A DNA stretch of 64,000 nucleotides from Allobosea sp. (GTDB taxonomy: Bacteria; Pseudomonadota; Alphaproteobacteria; Rhizobiales; Beijerinckiaceae), in NCBI GenBank assembly GCA_024231975.1, contig JAAEQB010000050.1, positions 1 to 64,000 of the forward strand. Direction: 5' to 3'. Under the pieces are notes generated by a model that did not search any database, was not told the DNA's origin, and saw only the letters and a program-made list of their open reading frames with translations. Position numbers and translations under genes: made by a program. The stretch's first letter is position 1, and every line of letters begins with the position of its first letter. Shown one piece after another: positions 61,364 through 64,000 of this stretch.

Positions 61364-62255
61364 CCAGCAGGCGCCGCGCTGTCTCGACCACGGCGCGCGT
61401 CAGATCGGCCAGCCGATCCGCCGCAACCCGGTTGATCTGCCAGAACAGCGGCGTGTCGAGCACCGTTCCGGGTATCAGTTCCCGTAGTCGGCCGGCATCG
61501 AGATGCTCCCGCACCAGCAATTCGGGATTGGCGCTCCAGCCGATGCCGAGCAGGCACGCCTCGACGAAGCCTTGTGTCGACGGCACCCAGTGTACGGGAT
61601 GGCCGGGGCTTGCACCGACGGCGAGTTCCATCCATTGGCTCTGCAGGCGGTCTTTCTGGTTGAAGATCAGCGAGGGCGCCTGTGCCAACGCTGGGACCGT
61701 CACGCCGCCAGCAAAGTGGCGCGCCGTGAACTCCGGGCTCGCCGTCGCGAGATAGCGCAGCGAGCCGAGCGGAATCACCCGGCAGCCCTGGATCGGCTTG
61801 TCCAATGCGGTGACGGCGGCGAGTACCCGCCCCTGCCGCAGCCATTCGGCGGTGTGCTCCTGATCGTCGACGGCAATGTCGATGAGATGCGGACTCTGGT
61901 TCGTGAACGCAGCGACCGCCCCCAGAAACCAGGTCCCGAGGCTATCGGCATTGGCAGCGACCCGCAGCGTGACCCGCTGCTGTGGCTGCTCCGGCTCGGC
62001 CAACGCCGGCAGCCGCGTCATCAGCTCGCCTTCGAGCAGGCCGACCTGCTCCATGTGCCTGCAAAGCCATTCGCCGCGCTCGGTCGCCGTGCAGGGCTGC
62101 CCGCGGATGACCAGTATGGTCCCTAGCCGTTCCTCGAGCTGCTTGACCCGCTGCGACACCGCCGACGGCGTGACGTTCATCGCCTGCGCCGCCCTGTCGA
62201 AGCTGCCGGTCCGGACCACGAGCGAGACGGCCTGCAAGGCGGGATAGTCGAGCAT
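61347..62255 (-). CDS. argP: LysR family regulator ArgP
   Basis: 302 residues. LysR helix-turn-helix at residues 18-37 (GSFDRAAQAMNVTPSAVSQRVKQLEERLG). The pattern LDYPALQAVSLVVRTGSFDRAA is close to ArgP (IciA), which responds to Arg and Lys and activates the exporter gene. The effector domain has FLGAVAAFTNQSPHLIDIAVDDQEH. Divergent from the lysE/argO gene, the expected target. Confidence 0.92.
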   Translation of the reverse strand: MLDYPALQAVSLVVRTGSFDRAAQAMNVTPSAVSQRVKQLEERLGTILVIRGQPCTATERGEWLCRHMEQVGLLEGELMTRLPALAEPEQPQQRVTLRVAANADSLGTWFLGAVAAFTNQSPHLIDIAVDDQEHTAEWLRQGRVLAAVTALDKPIQGCRVIPLGSLRYLATASPEFTARHFAGGVTVPALAQAPSLIFNQKDRLQSQWMELAVGASPGHPVHWVPSTQGFVEACLLGIGWSANPELLVREHLDAGRLRELIPGTVLDTPLFWQINRVAADRLADLTRAVVETARRLLVSPQG

Positions 62256-62347
62256 CGCATTAGCTCAGCTTAATCAACGTAATGACGTTTAACTACACTA
62301 AGGCAGCCTCAGCGCCTAGGCAGGGCGGCGAAACGGGACCGCCGCTT
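62256..62347. promoter_or_regulatory. argP/lysE divergent control region
   Basis: A 92-bp AT-richer gap contains TTAGCTCAGCTTAATCAACG and, nearby, AACTACACTAAGG; the pair of TTAG and CTAA ends suggests the dyad of a LysR-type binding site. The exact ArgP site is not resolved. Confidence 0.5.
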
Positions 62348-62956
62348 ATGCCTCTCTCCGTCTATGTCACCGGCTTCACCATGGGCCTCAGCCTGATCGT
62401 CGCGATCGGCGCCCAGAACAGTTTCGTGCTGCGGCAGGGCCTGCGGAACGAGCATGTCTTCGCGATCTGCCTGACCTGCGCGCTCTCGGATGCGGTGCTG
62501 ATCCTCGCTGGCGTCGTCGGGCTGAAGCAGGCGACCGCGCTGCTGCCGATGCTGGAGCCAGCTCTGCGCTATGGCGGCGCCGCCTTCCTGATCTGGTACG
62601 GCGCGCGCAGTCTGCTCTCGGCCCTGCGTTCCTCCGAGGCCCTCGCGGTCAGCGCCGCCAGTGGCGCAACGCTCTCCGCCAGCCTCGTCACCTGCGCCGC
62701 GCTGACCTGGCTCAACCCGCATGTCTATCTCGACACCGTGCTGCTGATCGGCAGCATCGCCAGCCAATTCCCCGGGCAAGAACTGGTCTTCGCCGCCGGG
62801 GCGATGACGGCGTCCTTCCTGTTCTTCTTCGGCCTCGGCTATGGCGCGCGCTGGCTGCGCCCGCTCTTCGCCGATCCCAGATCCTGGCGCATCCTCGACG
62901 GCATCGTCGCCGCCACCATGTGGGCGATCGCCTTCAAGCTGTTGCAGGGAGGCTGA
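62348..62956 (+). CDS. LysE/ArgO family amino-acid exporter
   Basis: 202 residues with about six helices. TGFTMGLSLIVAIGAQNSFVLRQGL is the family N-terminal signature; ALTWLNPHVYLDTVLLIGSIASQF is the second conserved block. Exports Lys and/or Arg (or canavanine). ATG 62348 is chosen to begin at the first helix; ATG 62282 is an alternative. Divergent from argP. Confidence 0.92.
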   Translation: MPLSVYVTGFTMGLSLIVAIGAQNSFVLRQGLRNEHVFAICLTCALSDAVLILAGVVGLKQATALLPMLEPALRYGGAAFLIWYGARSLLSALRSSEALAVSAASGATLSASLVTCAALTWLNPHVYLDTVLLIGSIASQFPGQELVFAAGAMTASFLFFFGLGYGARWLRPLFADPRSWRILDGIVAATMWAIAFKLLQGG

Positions 62957-63051
62957 TCTGCCAGAGACGAAAAAGCAGGCTGACCAGTAGCTTGCGCGCA
63001 GCCTTTGAATCGGCCTCGCACCCGCTTGAATCAGTTTCCCAGCACCTTGAA

Positions 63052-64000
63052 TCAGTTCTGCAGCGGCGAGCGCGACATTGGCCGCGGCACCGATTGGATG
63101 TCGAGCGGCGGCGGCAAGGGCGGGGCCTCGCCACGCGGCCTGCCATAGCCCGGCGGATCGCCCGGAATGTAGGAAGGCGGCGCGCCCTGCAGGATCATCG
63201 GCCCGGGCCGTCCTTCGATCGCCGCCCGGACCGCCGCCTGCCGCGCCCGTTCCTCGGCTTCGGCCTTGCGCCGCTCGTCCTCGGCCCGGCGCAATTCCTC
63301 CTGGCGTTTTGCGATCTCGGCCTTGCGAACCTCCTCGGCGATGCGCGCTTCTTCCAGCCTGCGGGCGATCTCCGCGCGGCGTGCCTCCTCGACCTGCCTG
63401 GCCTCCTCGGCGCGCCGTGCCACCTCGGCCTTGCGGGCTTCTTCGGCGAGTCGCGCCTCCTCCGCCTTTCGTGCCGCCTCCGCCCTGCGAGCCTCTTCGG
63501 CCAGCCTGGCCTCCTCGGCCTTGCGCGCCTCTTCCGCCCGCTTCTCCTCGGCGATGCGGCGCTCCTCCTCGGCTTTCAGGAACTCGGCGAGCTTGCGCTC
63601 GTTCTCGCGCAGCTCGCGCTCGGCTCGGAGACGGCGGATGTGCATGGCACGCTCGCGCTGATCGGCCTCGAAGGCCTCGACCCGTTCGATCTCGCGCGCC
63701 AGCGCCCGCGCCGCCACGACATTGGAGAGCGCCCCGACATCGGTCTCGCGCCGCGGCGCATCGAGCGGCCCGCGCCAGGCGACGCCGACCTGCGGCATCT
63801 GCTCCGGCCAGCCCTTCGGCGCCGCTCCGAGCGGGCGCAAGTTGAGGCGCAGGTCCGTCGTCATCGCCCGCCAGTCGACCAGCCCGGTCGCCTCGGCCTT
63901 GAGACCGGCACGCTCGACCGAGACGGGCGAGACGCGCAGCACGCCGGCTGCCTGGGTGAAGGGGATGGTGACGTCGCCGAGCGGCCAGCTCGCCTTCTCC
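63052..64000 (-). CDS. AsmA-like protein, C-terminal part with long coiled coil (partial)
   Basis: The gene runs off the right edge; 316 codons are inside. The N-proximal visible part resembles the AsmA C-terminal domain (PLGDVTIPFTQAAGVLRVSP, then ATGLVDWRAMTTDLRLNLRP and VGVAWRGPLDAPRRETDV). It is followed by about 150 residues of repeated AEEARKAEEAR-type sequence that forms a long charged coiled coil, then a Pro-rich tail ending RPMSRSPLQN. AsmA family proteins bridge or transfer lipids between membranes. The coiled-coil extension is unusual and may mediate assembly. Confidence 0.8.
   Translation of the reverse strand, partial: EKASWPLGDVTIPFTQAAGVLRVSPVSVERAGLKAEATGLVDWRAMTTDLRLNLRPLGAAPKGWPEQMPQVGVAWRGPLDAPRRETDVGALSNVVAARALAREIERVEAFEADQRERAMHIRRLRAERELRENERKLAEFLKAEEERRIAEEKRAEEARKAEEARLAEEARRAEAARKAEEARLAEEARKAEVARRAEEARQVEEARRAEIARRLEEARIAEEVRKAEIAKRQEELRRAEDERRKAEAEERARQAAVRAAIEGRPGPMILQGAPPSYIPGDPPGYGRPRGEAPPLPPPLDIQSVPRPMSRSPLQN

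Overview
The window is GC-rich, gene-dense DNA from an alphaproteobacterium, most likely of the order Hyphomicrobiales and resembling Bosea. The main evidence is a circularly permuted (two-piece) tmRNA gene next to an alpha-type sspB, together with DUF1127, DUF4169 and DUF2065 small proteins, an ArgP/LysE pair, and a probable EcfG-type general-stress promoter. I see no rRNA operon, prophage, insertion sequence or CRISPR array. The genus is an inference from gene content, not from a search.

Layout. 1-4.7 kb: the 5' part of a very large autotransporter with a Gly-rich N-terminus, running off the left edge. 5.5-12.4 kb: GMC oxidoreductase, the two TRAP permease subunits without an obvious binding protein, a small secreted protein, uppP, tRNA-Lys(CTT) and a RutG-like NCS2 permease. 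12.6-16.7 kb: a large periplasmic TPR protein, then leuA preceded by a Leu-rich leader peptide. 17-25.3 kb: small envelope proteins, and a compact minus-strand run pdxY - endonuclease/phosphatase-fold protein - phzF-like - NUDIX - M3 peptidase. 25.5-29 kb: an accessory stretch with two secreted, apparently wall- or chitosan-active proteins, a four-helix membrane protein and a cupin. 29-34.2 kb: a nitrate/sulfonate/taurine-type ABC importer whose genes are interrupted by a DUF3592 protein. 34.4-38 kb: DedA, a ComEA-like protein, a Cys-rich mini-protein, DUF1127, an AraC regulator and three tiny membrane proteins.

38-48 kb holds branched-chain amino-acid synthesis. ilvC lies behind a tetR gene with its own palindromic operator. 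ilvB lies behind a textbook attenuator (leader peptide, antiterminator and terminator). ilvH is separated from ilvB by a racemase and a glutathione transferase gene. With leuA, three steps of Ile/Val/Leu synthesis and two leader-peptide controls fall in one window. 47.8-57.4 kb: miaA/serB (divergent), a DHCW cupin, hflK-hflC-DUF2065-degP (membrane protein quality control), a Phd/VapC toxin-antitoxin pair, and thyA-GNAT-folA. 58-62.9 kb: ssrA (tmRNA), sspB, fumC, a DUF4169/ribbon-helix-helix pair, and argP divergent from lysE/argO. At the right edge is the C-terminus of an AsmA-like protein with a long Ala/Glu/Arg coiled coil.

Dispersed palindromic repeats lie between genes: three composite double-hairpin elements (16.9, 29.0 and 33.2 kb), one GTCATCCCGG element (45.7 kb), two AAAAGTG...CGGTTTT elements (25.3 and 59.3 kb) and ATGTGAATGGCT motifs (57.6 and 60.8 kb). 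Start codons were chosen by hand from Shine-Dalgarno spacing, family length and overlap with neighbours.
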